In this document: one piece after another, positions 22,001 to 34,503 of the stretch
Layout: each line of letters opens with the position of its first letter
Position numbering within the stretch: position 1 is the stretch's first letter
Origin: Paulinella micropora
Lineage: Eukaryota > Cercozoa > Imbricatea > Euglyphida
Length of the DNA: 64,000 nucleotides
Direction: 5' to 3'
NCBI GenBank assembly: GCA_009731375.1
Contig: BJOX01000132.1
Coordinates: forward strand, 363,919-427,918
Notes under the pieces: generated by a model
The model's database searches: none
Told to the model about the DNA's origin: nothing
The model's input: only the letters and a program-made list of their open reading frames with translations
Made by a program: the position numbers and the translations under genes

Positions 22001-23456
22001 CCGGCGAAGCGTGCCCCTCCCCCTCCCCTCTTTTCATATTTTTCTGACTTTGCGCACGGTGGTCGAGCTATGGCACTGACAGGACGCCGTCGGGGGTAGT
22101 AAGGCTTTTGTCCTGGCACATTGACCACCGTCCATCCATCCTCCGCAGGGTCGTGCTGGAGCACGGTGATTTGCTCCTAGTGTTCAGTGCCCCCAGTGTA
22201 GGACCGTCGAGCTTTGATTCAACGTATTCTTTTTCGCACTCTCTTGGCGCGCGAGTAGAGCACAGACTGTGCCGGCTAGGGTTCTAACATAGGCTACCGC
22301 AGCGACATGACGTAGGCCGGATGCTGCGGCAGCCTGAAGGGTGCCGTTGCAAATGTCAAGTGCAATGCCTTGTCGAGCTTTAATTCAGCGTCAATTCTCT
22401 CCATCTCCTAATTCTCAGTGTCAAGTGTAAGACTTTGTCGAGTTTTAATTCAGCGTGGACTTTTCTTGCACTTTCTTGGCGCCCACTCCCCCTGTCCCTT
22501 CCCTTTCCCTCTCCCTCTCTTGGTTCTCAGTGCCAAGATTAAAACTTTGTCAGGGATTTTTTTAATTTTTTTTACATTTCTTAGCGCGCCCCTACCCTCC
22601 CCCTTCCCTCTCCCGCTCTCTGCACTCAGACGAGGGACTAAACAATTCGTGCTCCCCCCCCCCTCCCTGCCTCTTCTTCTCTCCCCTATACTCCTTCCCA
22701 CCCCCCTGAGCCCGGGGGCTCAAAGAGCAGGGGGCAGAATTGCAACAAAACTAAGCTGATTCCATTGAGCTCATGGTGGGGCGCACTCCCCCCTGTATCC
22801 CCAGATCTTTTCTGCCACCCTGCCCTCTTCCCTCCCCTGAGCCCAGGGAGCTCAAGGAGCAGGGGTTGAGGGGGGGGGGGGGGAAGGGCGCAGAAACTGC
22901 AAACACCAACCCCCTCCCCCTCCCCTCTTACCGACGGGGGGAGGGGGAGAGAGACAGATTGATCCTCCCTGCCCCCTTTCTCTCATAGTTTTCAGTGCCG
23001 AAGATTAAAACTTTGTCAAGTATTTCTTTTTACATTCTTAGCGCCCCCCCCCCCAGTCCTCTTTTCATATTTTTCTGATCTTGCGCACGGTGGTCGAGCC
23101 ATGGCATGACAGGACGCCGTCGAGCTTTAATTCAGCGTATTCTTTTTTGTACTCTCTTGGCGCGCGAGCAGAGCACAGACGGTGCCGGCTAGGGTTCTAA
23201 CATAGGCTACCGCAGAAACATGACGTGGGCCGGATGCTGCGGCAGCCTGAGGGTGCCGTTGCAAGTGTCAAGTGTGATGTTTTGTCGATTTTTAATTCAG
23301 CGTGATTTTTCTTGCACTTTCTTAGCGCCCCACTCTCCCTGTCCCCTCCCTTTCTTTCTCCCTCTCTTGGTTCTCAGTGCCAAGATTAAAACTTTGTCAG
23401 GGATTTTTTTAATTTTTTTTTACATTTCTTAGCGCGCCCCTGCCCTTCCCTCTTCC
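18961..23456. repeat. Dense mosaic of A-F modules, no gene
   Basis: It contains a repeated block aggctaccgcag(a/c)aacatgacg followed by a gtgggccggatgctgcggca block (19070, 19835, 22295, 23205), which leads into module A. D is at about 19590-19715, 20050-20095, 20680-20755, 21615-21740, 22045-22170 and 23080-23130. E is at 19308-19400 and 20165-20260. F is at 20290-20540. C tails are at 20540-20610, 21180-21280 and 22690-22760. Gaps: 19028, 20661, 21078 and 21912 (10 N each), three of them at poly-C. The block 21211-21440 is nearly identical to 13930-14165. Confidence 0.7.
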
Positions 23457-23990
23457 TTGTCAAAAAAGGCAGCGCTTCCGGGTTTTTCTGGCAATACCGC
23501 CCTTTTCTACCATATCATTCCAGGCGCACACATATGCAAATTTGGCGACAAATCTTGCGCCAAAAAAAAGAAGAGAGAAAGAGAAAGAGAGAAATCCTCC
23601 TGCTCGAAAAAAGGGGAGGGGAAACGGAGGGAAGAGGGGCGAGAGAAGAAAGAGGGACGAGGGAGGGAGGAGGGAGAGGGGCGCCCCCGTTCTCTTCCCC
23701 GGGTTTTTCCCCCGCCCGAATTTTTCTCCCCCTCTTCTCCCCCCCCCCCTCCCCTCNNNNNNNNNNGCGCAAGATTTGTCATTTGCGCAACAAAAAAGAT
23801 TTTGGCGCGCGTTTTCTTTCCGCGGGAAAACCACCGCTAAAACCCGAGGAAAAAGACCGGAGCGGCCAGTTCATTTGGTGCTAAGTCTTGCATGACTGTA
23901 TGATACGACCGGAAAGGGCAGTGCTTCCAGGATCTTCTAGCAATACTGCCTTTTTAGGCTATATCACATGCACAGACCGCCAAGCCGCCT
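23457..23990 (-). repeat. Foldback element P, copy 5 (full length, hairpin at both ends)
   Basis: The left end is a hairpin aaaaaaggcagcgcttccgg...accgcccttttctaccatat. The interior holds a caaatttggcgacaaatctt block, a purine then pyrimidine tract with a gap at 23757-23766, gcgcaagatttgtcatttgc and the gcgcgcgttttctttccgcg block. The right end is a second hairpin, gaccggaaagggcagtgctt...aatactgcctttttaggcta. The outer arms are inverted relative to each other. Confidence 0.75.
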
Positions 23991-24071
23991 TCGCTAAAAG
24001 CGCCATCAGGCGTTTCGTATATTTTCTTTGGTAGCTTCTGCGCTCTCCCCCTTGCCCTTCCCCTTTCCACT

Positions 24072-24118
24072 TTTATTAAAACTAGTTTTTGGCACCAAGT
24101 GTGAAAAATTTTTATTAA
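24072..24118 (-). terminator. Possible 3' end element abutting the acetyltransferase stop
   Basis: In gene sense the stop codon is followed by GCTTAATAAAAATTTTTCAC, then ACTTGGTGCCAAAAACTAG. This is a diverged module A, in the same orientation relative to the gene as the module after the stop at 27043. It includes AATAAA. A 3'-processing or termination role is inferred. Confidence 0.35.
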
Positions 24119-25233
24119 GCATTAAAATTTTTTTTGTTTAAAGATGTACCTCCGGCACAAGCCCGGCCAGCGCCTGCAAAAAAAAAGCTAGCGTTTCTCA
24201 GCCCGCGCTTTTTCTGTAGACGTAAGCTCCACACCCAAAAGGTCTGTTCATCTAGCAATCGCAAGCCCAGCTCCTGCGCCTCCGGTGTGAGTTCTTTGTT
24301 GCGCGTGGCCCAGCCCCAAAACACCTCTTGTCCGTCCACCTCGCAGCGAAGCCGCACGTCGCCCCGCAGGCCCGGGCCGCGGGACAGCCGCCGGGCCCAA
24401 ACTTCTCGCTGCCTGGCGTCTGACATATACAAAGCCTCGTGCTCGTAGCACAGGAGAGGGCCCGTCTGCAGGTGCTCCACGACCAGACGGGTAAAGTAGA
24501 CCCGGCGGTCGGGCACGAGCGCGCCCGGAATTTCTAGCACTCGCTGCGGGCCGCTCAGGTCGTTCGACCAGAGAACTGGCTCGGGCCCCAGGTCCGGCGC
24601 GCCGGCGGCTGCGTCGGTCCACGCCGCCGAGCCCAGGCTGACCCGCACGCTGCACTCCCGCGTCCCGGGTGCCGCGCGCAGCAGCGTGCGGGTCAGCGAC
24701 GTTTTGCGCTCTAGCTGGTAGCGCATAGCCAGCTCGTGCACGTCTTTGTACGCCTCAAAGCCCCGACGGCGCCAGAAGGCCGCTACGGACGCCGGCGAGC
24801 AGTGCAGGTACACGAAGCCGGCGTTAGTGGTCCGCTCCAGGCAAGCGAGCAGCCCGCGACAGAGCCTGCTGCCGATGCCCCTTCCGCGGTATCGAGGATG
24901 CACTTCAAACAGGTGCGCGTAGGCCGCCAGGCGCTCGCTGCGCGCGCACAACGCCAGTCCGAGCAATTGCTTGTCCTTTGCGCGCTCGCACACGAACAAC
25001 AGATTGGCCCGGGTTTTTTTTAGGAACTCCCAGTTGAGCGCGCACCCCATCCCGTCCAAAATCAGCTCGTGCAACGCCTGCATGTCGGCTGCCGTGGCTT
25101 CTCTCACTATTTCAGGCACAGAGCAGCTTAGGGGGGATGCCTCACCGTTTCCTTCTTCCCGCGCGCCAGGCACTTGGCCCTCCCTGGCTCGCTTGGCGGG
25201 GCGCTGGCTTCCGCAGCTGCTGCAAGCTCGCAT
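24115..25233 (-). CDS. GNAT-family N-acetyltransferase with extra C-terminal domain
   Basis: A protein of 372 residues with an ATG start. Residues about 40-175 form a GNAT fold: IVREATAADMQALHELIL at the front, then LFEVHPRYRGRGIGSRLCRG. The latter is motif A, with the R-x-x-G-x-G pyrophosphate loop that binds acetyl-CoA. It ends with SVAAFWRRRGFEAY, the usual motif B. Residues about 190-360 are an additional domain I do not recognise (VYFTRLVVEHLQTGPLL, LRCEVDGQEVFWGWA). The N-terminus MRACSSCGSQRPAKRAR may be basic and disordered. Substrate unknown. The gene is GC-rich and looks intact. Confidence 0.85.
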   Translation of the reverse strand: MRACSSCGSQRPAKRAREGQVPGAREEGNGEASPLSCSVPEIVREATAADMQALHELILDGMGCALNWEFLKKTRANLLFVCERAKDKQLLGLALCARSERLAAYAHLFEVHPRYRGRGIGSRLCRGLLACLERTTNAGFVYLHCSPASVAAFWRRRGFEAYKDVHELAMRYQLERKTSLTRTLLRAAPGTRECSVRVSLGSAAWTDAAAGAPDLGPEPVLWSNDLSGPQRVLEIPGALVPDRRVYFTRLVVEHLQTGPLLCYEHEALYMSDARQREVWARRLSRGPGLRGDVRLRCEVDGQEVFWGWATRNKELTPEAQELGLRLLDEQTFWVWSLRLQKKRGLRNASFFFAGAGRACAGGTSLNKKNFNA

Positions 25234-25249
25234 AGCTAAAAAAGAGAAT

Positions 25250-26178
<929 letters not shown>

Positions 26179-26284
26179 NNNNNNNNNNATTGAATTGAAT
26201 GCGAAATACAGAGTAACTGCGCCGCAAAGCCCAAGACGCCCGCTCGCTCAGGCCAACAGAAACGAAACAGGACAAAAAAAAGGA

Positions 26285-27043
26285 ATGACCAAAGCGGAGT
26301 GCATGTTAGCCGTAGCCTTTGCGGCGTTTTGGATGATTGCGGGACTAATAGGACTAATAGTAGCGTTTATAGAGAAGCCGGTAAAATCTGATTCGCGAGA
26401 CCAAGTGCAGTGTGATCTCAGCTTCTCGAATTCCAATCTAACCCGCTTGGTGGGTTCAGCCTTGTTGTATGACGAGAGATCTCGCCAGTGTCTGAGCGTG
26501 GTGCCGGCCCCGGAGGGTAACGAGTCAGAACCTGCCTGGCTAGGGCTGCGGATGCAGGAATGCAGCACCGCCGATGCTACACTGCAAACCTTTGGACTTT
26601 TCAACGTCTCAAATTTCAGTAGCTGCGTCATGTCCCAAAAGCCGACCTTTAAGCAGGACGAACTCTTTGACGACAGGATCTACTTGTATCTGCTTTTGTA
26701 CAATCATCATGCAAGTGTAAATAAGTACGAGCTTGCGCCAGGCGCACCCGACGGACCCACTGACTGCGGGGGGTGCCTGGTGATGAAGCAAATCAACGAC
26801 TCAAACGCAACCCATTCAGCTCTTGGCTGGTGGATCGCCTACGAAGAACGCGACGATTCCTCCTCAATCTACGGCAAATGCATTCTGGTGCAACATCCCA
26901 TTTCCCAGGGGATGAAGTACACATATGCCAACATATATAACAACGAGATCCGGGTGAGCAACCTTTCTTTCACGGGCAAAGCGCCGACCAAGGCCACTTT
27001 CCGGTTGCTGGACCCCGACGGCCCCTTGCCCTTTGTGCCCTAA
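26285..27043 (+). CDS. Membrane-anchored glycoprotein-like hypothetical protein
   Basis: A protein of 252 residues. The open frame extends further upstream, but only through poly-C and an N gap; the ATG at 26285 is the first credible start. Residues about 8-29 (AVAFAAFWMIAGLIGLIVAF) are a transmembrane helix or uncleaved signal anchor. The remainder is an ectodomain with six Cys and several Asn-x-Ser/Thr sites (NLT, NVS, NFS, NDS, NAT, NLS). That fits a type II membrane protein with N-glycosylation. Patterns such as GWWIAYEERDDSS and KCILVQHP suggest a beta-rich fold. No family was recognised. The stop is followed within 20 bases by a module A. Confidence 0.75.
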   Translation: MTKAECMLAVAFAAFWMIAGLIGLIVAFIEKPVKSDSRDQVQCDLSFSNSNLTRLVGSALLYDERSRQCLSVVPAPEGNESEPAWLGLRMQECSTADATLQTFGLFNVSNFSSCVMSQKPTFKQDELFDDRIYLYLLLYNHHASVNKYELAPGAPDGPTDCGGCLVMKQINDSNATHSALGWWIAYEERDDSSSIYGKCILVQHPISQGMKYTYANIYNNEIRVSNLSFTGKAPTKATFRLLDPDGPLPFVP

Positions 27044-27061
27044 TAACAATCGAGCTTGCCC

Positions 27062-27125
27062 TCACACAAAAACAAAATTGCTATTTTAATTAAAACTCGA
27101 CAAAGTCTTACACTTGGGGTTAAAA
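27062..27125 (+). terminator. Module A directly after the glycoprotein gene
   Basis: In gene sense: acacaaaaacaaaattgcta, tttaattaaaactcgacaaa and gtcttacacttgggg. This is the same orientation relative to the gene as the element after the acetyltransferase stop. It is a candidate 3'-UTR or terminator element. Confidence 0.35.
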
Positions 27126-28650
27126 GCCGGATCGACAAAAGTTTTTATTTAATCATACATTCGAAGCGACACGAAATCAGGCCCGGCAGGAGAAGATTCT
27201 GCAGAGCGGCAGGATTTGGCCGAGGGGAAGATACAGGGGAGGGGAAGGGCAGAGGAAAGCCAAGGAAGTACCCAAAAAATGTAAATGAAAAATTCTCGAC
27301 AAGGGATAAAGGAAGAGGGGGGGGGGGCGCCCGGCATTTGGGGGCTTAGTTGAGGCGTTTCGTGCATTTTTTTTGTAGCTTCTGCGCTCTTCCCCTCCCC
27401 CCTTGTCCTTCCCCTGTTCTTTGAGCCCCCCGGGCTCAGGGGGCTCAGGGGGAGAGGAAGAGAAAAAAAAGGGGGGGAGCGCCCCCCCCCCTCGGTGACA
27501 CTGTCTTGACTACAAACTCAGTCTAAGTCATACGACGAGTGACTTCTCCAATGAGGCGGCGCACTCTCTGAGACAGAAAGGCAAGGCCCCCCCCCGGGCC
27601 TTCCTTTAGCCATTGTAGGGGGAGGGGTGCCCCTGCCTCCTTTCCTCTCCCTTTCTTGGTTCTCAGTGTTCGACAAAGCCTTACACTTGGCTCTAAAAAT
27701 TAGGATAAAGGGAAGAGGAAGGGCAGGGTGCGCAATGAATGTACTGCCCGGCTGGACCGTATCACGCACCCTATCTCCGGACGGCACAATTTGGTGCCAA
27801 ATTTAGCTGGGGCCGTTCCGGAGGCTAGCAGAGAAATCAAAAGTTTTCCCGCGGGGGAGAAACCCGCGGGCCTTTTACTCACACAAAAATGTTTTTCGGC
27901 CCTCTCACCTTCCCTAGAGGCAAGGAGGTGCAGAGCAAAGGGGAGCGGGGCGACAAAGGTGAGAGGGGCGACAAAGGTGAGAGGGGCGACGAGAGTGAGA
28001 GGGAGGGGGGGGGGGGGGGGGGGNNNNNNNNNNGTGGGATTTTCTTTTTGCGCAAGTAGATTTTGGCGCCAAATTGGCGCTTACGGCTGTTTTCCCGGGA
28101 AAGCTAAGACGTACTGCCCGGCTGGACCCTGGCGGGCGCACCCTACCTCCGGACGGCACAATTTGGCGCCAAATTTAGCAAGGGCCGTTCCGAAGGCTCA
28201 AGGAGCAGGGGGGGAGGAGAGGGGAAGGGCGCAGAAGCTGCAAAAGAAATAAATACATGCAACGCCTCCACAGGTCGGCCTCCCCTCTGTTCATATCTTT
28301 CTGGCCCTGCGCACAGTGACCGAGCTACGGCACGGACAGGACGCCGTCGGGGCCGGCCGGGGCTCTTGTCCTCCTAGCACATTGACTACGGGGGCAGTAC
28401 CATTCGCGCAGGGTCGTGCTGGAGCACAGTCCTCCGCTCCTAGTTTTCAGTGCTCAAGCGTAGGACCGTCGAGTGAGCCGGATGCTGCGGCAGCCTGAGA
28501 GTGCCGTTGCAAGTGTCAAGTGTAATGCCTTGTCGAGCTTTAATTCAGCGTAAATTCGTACATTCTTAGCACCCCCTCCCCGCTCCCCTCCTCTGAGCCC
28601 AGGGGGGCTCAAGGAGCAGGGGGGAGGGGGAAGGGTGATTGCCTTTTTCA
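27126..28650. repeat. Reversed C module, F element, D module; no gene
   Basis: A reversed C module is at about 27330-27460. The cgacgagtgacttctccaat block is at 27533-27610. A forward F element runs from about 27735 to 28200, with minisatellite and a gap at 28024-28033. A C tail, a D module (about 28310-28430) and an A module follow. Positions 28637-28680 hold one arm of a P hairpin (gcctttttcagccacatcac). Confidence 0.75.
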
Positions 28651-28818
28651 GCCACATCACATCCAAAATTTATTCATATCTATTAACAGAGGAAGGGTTT
28701 TGTGTCCTTCCCCCCCCCCGACAGCATGTGCTTGCAGATGTGTCTCTCCCGCGCGCCCCTCTCTCCCGGAGTCTTTCAAGGTGGCTCGGGGGCAGAAATC
28801 AATAAGGCTTGATCCAGT

Positions 28819-29031
28819 TTGGTTCTATGCCGAGAAGAAGGCAGAAACACAATCTCCCTGCTCCCAATAGAGGAAAAAAAAGACAGGGAAATGCTCTGGG
28901 CGGGGAGCTGCACAAACAAGGTGCCCTGCCAAGCAACCAGGCATTACGCGCTGGCAATTGTTCAGTGTTGTCTTGAGGTGACGCGCTTCGAGTTTGGGCT
29001 ATTGCCCGGAGGGTATTGTGTGTGTGGATAA
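28819..29031 (+). other. Short ORF before the kinase remnant
   Basis: A 70-codon frame, opened by TTG, that lies in unique sequence (28690-29050) rather than a repeat. It reads HYALAIVQCCLEVTRFEFGL near its end. It could be the decayed N-lobe end of the kinase that follows, or an unrelated remnant. No function is proposed. Confidence 0.2.
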
Positions 29032-29056
29032 AGGCCGAGAACACTGCGCTCCTAGG

Positions 29057-29076
29057 CACAGGCCGCTTGTGCGGCC
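29057..29076 (+). terminator. Perfect small hairpin
   Basis: aggccgc-ttgt-gcggcct: a 7-bp GC stem with a 4-nt loop, in the short unique stretch before the kinase remnant. It could be a structured RNA or terminator; no further evidence. Confidence 0.3.
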
Positions 29077-29178
29077 TGAAGATAAAGAAGGAAGGGTAGG
29101 GGGAAAGGGGGGGGGGGCGCGGGGGGGCCTGCCCCCCGGCGCTTTGCAACTTCCAGATTTGCTAGCACCGAGCGCGGC

Positions 29179-30041
29179 GTGGTGGGGTTGCTGCGATACG
29201 GTTTCCTGCGAGCCCGCCGGACCGTTCCCAGCTTGATGCCTGAGCCGGTCGACAAAAATTGTAAGGAACTCTGGCAACAACGCACAGATTCGTTGCTTAT
29301 ATTACAGACTCTATGGCCCAGGGCGCAGGGCGACACACTGTACAAGCTCTGCCAGACCCCCGCCCTAGCGCGCCTGCCACGAATTCTCGTGCTACTAGAA
29401 TGCATTGTGTCCGCAATGCACGCGGCTGGCTACACGCACGGCGATATCCATGCCCATAATATTTTAATACAAGCGGACACCGTGACCCTTATCGATTATG
29501 ACCAGGCCAGGCCCGCCTGTGCCGACAGTGCCTTTCGAGATTACCTGGCGCTAGCAAGCCTGACGTTCAGGACTGGACTGCAGCAGGTGTTGCAAAAGGT
29601 CTGTCCACAAGGTGATGTACGCGATAGGCTGGCCGCAGCCAACCTGCCTGCTTTACCGAGGCTGCGACACTATGCACACGTTGGGCGTTGGGAAGCACTG
29701 TCCTCGACGAACTACTATTCCCCAGTCAACACCTGCATATGCTCGGAATTGATCCAAGCACAGCCACCTACGAGACGGAATACCTCCTTCCCCCGCACGT
29801 GGTCTTTGAGCTGCTAGCAAAAACGACAGACCCGCGCGGATTCAGCGCAGTGTTAGCGCGGGCCGCCTCCGCTTGTGCCAGGCTACGTCTGCCACCCTCG
29901 TACAGTCAGTCAGCGAGAGTTAGGCTTATATTAATAGCAAAGATGAAGCACAGCGGGGCCTGTGATAAAAGCCGAAAAAGCAATGCTTCCGAGTTTTCCG
30001 ATGGAACTGCCTTTTTTGGTCATATCACTCCCAAATTTTGA
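29179..30041 (+). pseudogene. Protein-kinase-like gene, N-truncated and frameshifted
   Basis: The first frame (29179-29817) contains the catalytic loop GYTHGDIHAHNILIQ, with the HxD...N pattern of kinases and aminoglycoside-phosphotransferase-like enzymes. VTLIDYDQARP follows, matching the metal-binding DFG position. The match then moves to another frame at about 29725, near TTCCCC, and continues as HMLGIDPSTATYETEYLLPP and VVFELLAKTTDPRGF, like a C-lobe. There is no ATG before the motifs: upstream lies poly-G and a GTG-opened frame with no glycine-rich loop or ATP-binding lysine. The last 30 codons read into foldback element P. Probably a relic, unless the poly-G region is misassembled. Confidence 0.6.
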
Positions 30042-30300
30042 CCATATCACGCCCCGCGGAAAAATACAAAAAAGAATTTTTTTAATTAAAACTCAGGAAA
30101 ACATTTGATTTATGTTACCCCGCGGAATGAAGTCGGAGCGGCCCCAGCCGAAATTGGCGCAAAATCTTGCTGTTTTGCCTGGTGCGCGTGATACGGTCAA
30201 AAAAGGCAATGCTGCCAAGTTTTCCGAGCGAACTGCCTTTATTAGCCATATCACGTCCAAAATTTAACCGTATCACGCACCGCAAGATAGTATTAAAAAA
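29950..30300 (-). repeat. Foldback element P, copy 6 (two hairpins back to back)
   Basis: Two hairpins, at about 29965-30030 and 30195-30270, with arms aaaagcaatgcttccgagtt/gaactgccttttttggtcat and aaaaggcaatgctgccaagt/gaactgcctttattagccat. Between them are accatatcacgccccgcgga and a taccccgcggaatgaagtcg block. It forms the 3' flank of the kinase remnant. Confidence 0.7.
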
Positions 30301-31160
30301 AAGAGAATTTTTTTTTATTAAAATCTAGACAAAGTCTTACACTTAGAACCGAAAACTATGAGTGGGAGAGGGAAGAGGCAGGGAATGGGGGGAGAGTGTG
30401 CCAAGAAAGTACAAAACGATTTTTTTTTTAATAAAATCTTAACGGTATTACACTTGGGGCACGAGGACTAGGAGAGGGAGAGAAGAGGCAAGGAAAGAGG
30501 GGACGCCAAGAAAGTGCGAAATATGCTGGATTAAAACTCGACTGCCTTACACTTGGCATTGAAAGCTAGAAGTAAGAGAGGGGAGAAGCAGGGGGGGGAG
30601 GAGAAGGGGAGTGTTGGCGGGCCCCGCTTTCTAAGAAGGGGAGGGGNNNNNNNNNNAAAGAGAAGGGGGAGGGAAAGAGCGCACTTGATTAACAACAGCC
30701 CATCGTTGGCCGTTCTTAACAGGAACCAAAGGCTAGGCCCGGAGGAAACGCGCTCAGTTCGCCCAGCGGGAGAGGAAAGAAGCATGGCGGTTGGGCGCCA
30801 AGAAACGCGCAAAAAAGGTTTACGCTGAATTAAAACTCGACAAAGTCTTACACGTGACATTGAGAACTAGAAGAGGGAGAAGGACGGAGGAGGGGAGCGG
30901 GAGAGAGGGAAGATACAGGGGAGGGGAGGGGCAGAAGAAAGCCAAGGAAGTACCCAAAAACATGTAAATTAAAAATTCTCGACAAGGGATAAGGGGATAG
31001 GGGGGGGGGGAGGGGGCGCCCCGGCATTTGGGGGCTTAGTTGAGGCGTTTCATGCATTTTTTTTGGTAGCTTCTGCGCTCTTCCCCTCCCCCCTTGCCCT
31101 GTTCTTTGAGCCCCCCCCCCCGGGCTCAGAGGGCTCAAGGGGAAAGGAAGAAGAAAAAAA
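30301..31160 (-). repeat. Reversed A, B and C modules, no gene
   Basis: Reversed A modules are at about 30320-30355, 30395-30470, 30500-30565 and 30795-30870. A reversed C module follows at about 31030-31135. The stretch 30890-31090 is close to 27220-27390, so it is a duplicated block. A gap is at 30647-30656. Positions 30680-30780 look unique, without an ORF of note. Confidence 0.7.
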
Positions 31161-34100
31161 AGGCGGCCAGGGTTCTAACATAGGCTACCGCAGCAACATG
31201 ACGTGGGCCGGATGCTGCGGCAGCCCGAGGGTGCCGTTGCAAATGTCAAGTGCAATGCCTTGTCGATCTTTAATTCAGCGTAAATTCTCTCTATCTCCTA
31301 GTTCTCAGTGTCAAGTGTAAGACTTTGTCGAGTTTTAATTCAGCGTAACTTTTCTTGCACCGGCGAAGCGCCCCAGTCACCTTGTCCTTTCCCTTTCCCT
31401 CTTTCTCTCTTGGTTCTCAGTGCCAAGATTAAGACTTTGTCAGGGATTTTTTTGCGCTGATTTTTGTACACCGGCGAAGCGCGTCCCTACCCTCCCTTCT
31501 CCCGCCCCCGCCCCCTTTTCATATTTTTCTGACCTTGCGCACGGTGGCCGAGCCATGGCACGGACAGGATGCCGTCGGGCCCGCCGGGGCCTTTGTCTTG
31601 CTAGCACATTGACCACCGCCCGTTCATTCGCCACAGGGTCGTGCTGGAGCACGGTGCCCTGCTCCTAGTTTTCAGTGCCCCAATGTAAGACCGTCGAGCT
31701 TTAATTCAGCGCATTCCTTTTCGCACTTTCTTGGCGCCCCTACTCCCCCCCCCCCCCCTTCCCCCCCCCCCCCGATTTCCCCNNNNNNNNNNGGGCTCAA
31801 AAAGAGGGAAGAAAGAAAGGGGGAGGGGGGGGGCGCCCCACCCCATCGGTGGGCTCCAAAAAAAAGTTTCCTTATTTTTGCCCTCCGCTCTGAGGAGGGA
31901 GGGGGATGTGCCGCGTGCTGCCCTTTCTCTCTCCCAGCTATCTGCCGGTCTCAGGGGGGTTTTCCTTCCTAGATTTTAATCCAATCCGATTTTTTTTTGG
32001 GATGCGTTTGCACGCGCAAATAAGGGATGAGGGGAGGGAGGGGGAGGAGAAAGAGGAAGGGGGAAGAAGGGGAAGGGGAGTGATTCCCCCGCCCCCCTCC
32101 CTTTCCCTCTGTTCCCGTCGCCCCCCTCTTTCATTCCCCCCCGTTTGTTTCTCTGGTTGTCGTGCAAAAAAAAATTTCCGCAGATCTTTTCATATTTTTC
32201 ATATTTTTCCGACCTTGCGCACGGTGGCCGAGCCATGGCACGGACAGGACGCCGTCGAGATCGTGAGGCCCTTGTCCACCTGCTACATTGACCACCGCCG
32301 GTACATCCGCCGCAGGGCTGCGCTGGAGCACAGTGCGCAAGATGTAAAAAGCTAACATTCTGTACTTTTTTTCTTTAGTAAAAGTCGGCGGGGCCGGGCC
32401 CCCGTGTCAATATGGACAAGTGGGAAGTAATCTCTATTGGAAAATGCGTACAAAAATAGATACGGCAAAAAAAAGACATCGCCGACAGCAAGAAAGGTTG
32501 TAGAGAGAGATGCCAAGATTAAAGCTTTGTCAAAAATTTTTTTATTAATTTTTTTTGTAAATTCCTAGCGCCCCCTGCCCTTTCTCTTTCCCTCTCCTAG
32601 GTCTCAGTGCCAAGTGTAAGACAGTCGAGCTTCAATTCAGCGTATTCTTTTTCGCACTTTCTTGGCGCGCCCTCCCTCTTCCCTCTCCTACTCCCTGCTC
32701 TCAGACGGGGGGCTCCTCCTTCCCTGCCTCTCCCCTCTGCAAGGATATGCGGAAATATCTGCGGGAATATGAAAAGTGGAAAGCAACAATTTTTTTTGGA
32801 ACGCGTTTGCACGCGCTCTGAGGAGGGACGAGGGAGGGGGGGAGGAACAAGCAGAGGACAAAGGTGAGAGGGGCGACGAACGTGAGAGGGGCGACGAGAG
32901 TGAGAGGGAGGGGGAGGACGTCTTCCTCACGGCGGCCCAGCCGAGCGTCTGTGTGTGATTTTCTTTTTGCGCAAGTAGATTTTGGCGCCAAATTGGCGCT
33001 TACGGCCGTTTCCCCGGGAAGGCTTAGACGTACTGCCTTCTTCAACCGTATCACGCACCCTACCTCCGGACGGCACAATGTGGCGCCAAATTTGGCTGGG
33101 GCCGTTCCGGAGGCTCAAGGAGCAGGGGTGGAGGGGGAGGGAAGGGCGCAGAAGCTGCAAAAGAAATAAATACATGCAACGCCTCCACAGGTCGGCCTCC
33201 CCTCTGTTCATATTTTTCTGACCCTGCGCACAGTGGCCGGGCTATGGCACGGACAGGACGCCGTCGGGGCCGGCCGGGGCTCTTGTCCTCCGCTCCTAGT
33301 TTTCAGTGCTCAAGTGTAGGACCGTCGAGTGGGCCGGATGCTGCGGCAGCCTGAGAGTGCCGTTGCAAGTGTCAAGTGCAATGCCTTGTCGAGCTTTAAT
33401 TCAGCGTAAATTACGTTTTCTTGGCGCGGCCCCCTCCCCCTGCCCTTTCCCTCTCCCGCTCCCTGTTCTCAGTGCAAATAATAAAACTTTGTCAGGGATT
33501 TCTGTTTTTGCGTGATTCTTTTTGGTACACCGGCAAAGCGCGCCCCTGCCTCTTCCCTCTGCAAGATCTGCGGAAATATCTGCGGGAATATTAAAAGTGG
33601 AAAAATTGGAACGCGTTTGCACGCGCTCTGAGGAGGGACGAAAGGAGGTGGGAGGGGGGGAGGGGAAAGATAGATTAATCCTCCCCCGACCCCTTCCTCT
33701 CTTAGTTTTCAGTGCCAAGATTACAACTTTGTCATGGATTTTTTTAAAGTTTTTGTACACCGGCGAAGCGCGCCTCTGCTCTCCCTCTCCGGCTCCCGCC
33801 CCCGATTCTCAAACAGTGAGGCCCTTGTCCTCCTAGCACATTGACCACCGCCCATCCATTCGCCGCGGGGTCGTGCTGGGGCACGGTGATCCGCTCCTAG
33901 TTGTCAGTGCTCAAGTGTACGACCGTCGAGCTTTAATTCAGCGCATTCTTTTTCGTACTCCCTTCACGCCCCTACCCCTTCCCCTTCCCTCCCGCTCCCG
34001 ATTTCCCCTTTCCTTGCTCCTTGAGCCCCCCGGGCTCAGATGGCTCAGAGAGGAGAAGAAAGAAGGGGGAGGGGGGGGCGCCCCCCCCCCCCCCAGGGGG

Positions 34101-34461
34101 GNNNNNNNNNNNNNNNNNNNNNNNNNNNNNNNNNNNNNNNNNNNNNNNNNNNNNNNNNNNNNNNNNNNNNNNNNNNNNNNNNNNNNNNNNNNNNNNNNNN
34201 NNNNNNNNNNNNNNNNNNNNNNNNNNNNNNNNNNNNNNNNNNNNNNNNNNNNNNNNNNNNNNNNNNNNNNNNNNNNNNNNNNNNNNNNNNNNNNNNNNNN
34301 NNNNNNNNNNNNNNNNNNNNNNNNNNNNNNNNNNNNNNNNNNNNNNNNNNNNNNNNNNNNNNNNNNNNNNNNNNNNNNNNNNNNNNNNNNNNNNNNNNNN
34401 NNNNNNNNNNNNNNNNNNNNNNNNNNNNNNNNNGGGGGGGGGGGGGGGGGGGGGGCGCGGT

Positions 34462-34503
<42 letters not shown>

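Noticed and set aside
24248-24655. Arg/Pro-rich ORF opposite or beside the acetyltransferase frame
   Set aside because: Alternative frame of a GC-rich gene with clear GNAT motifs in the main frame.
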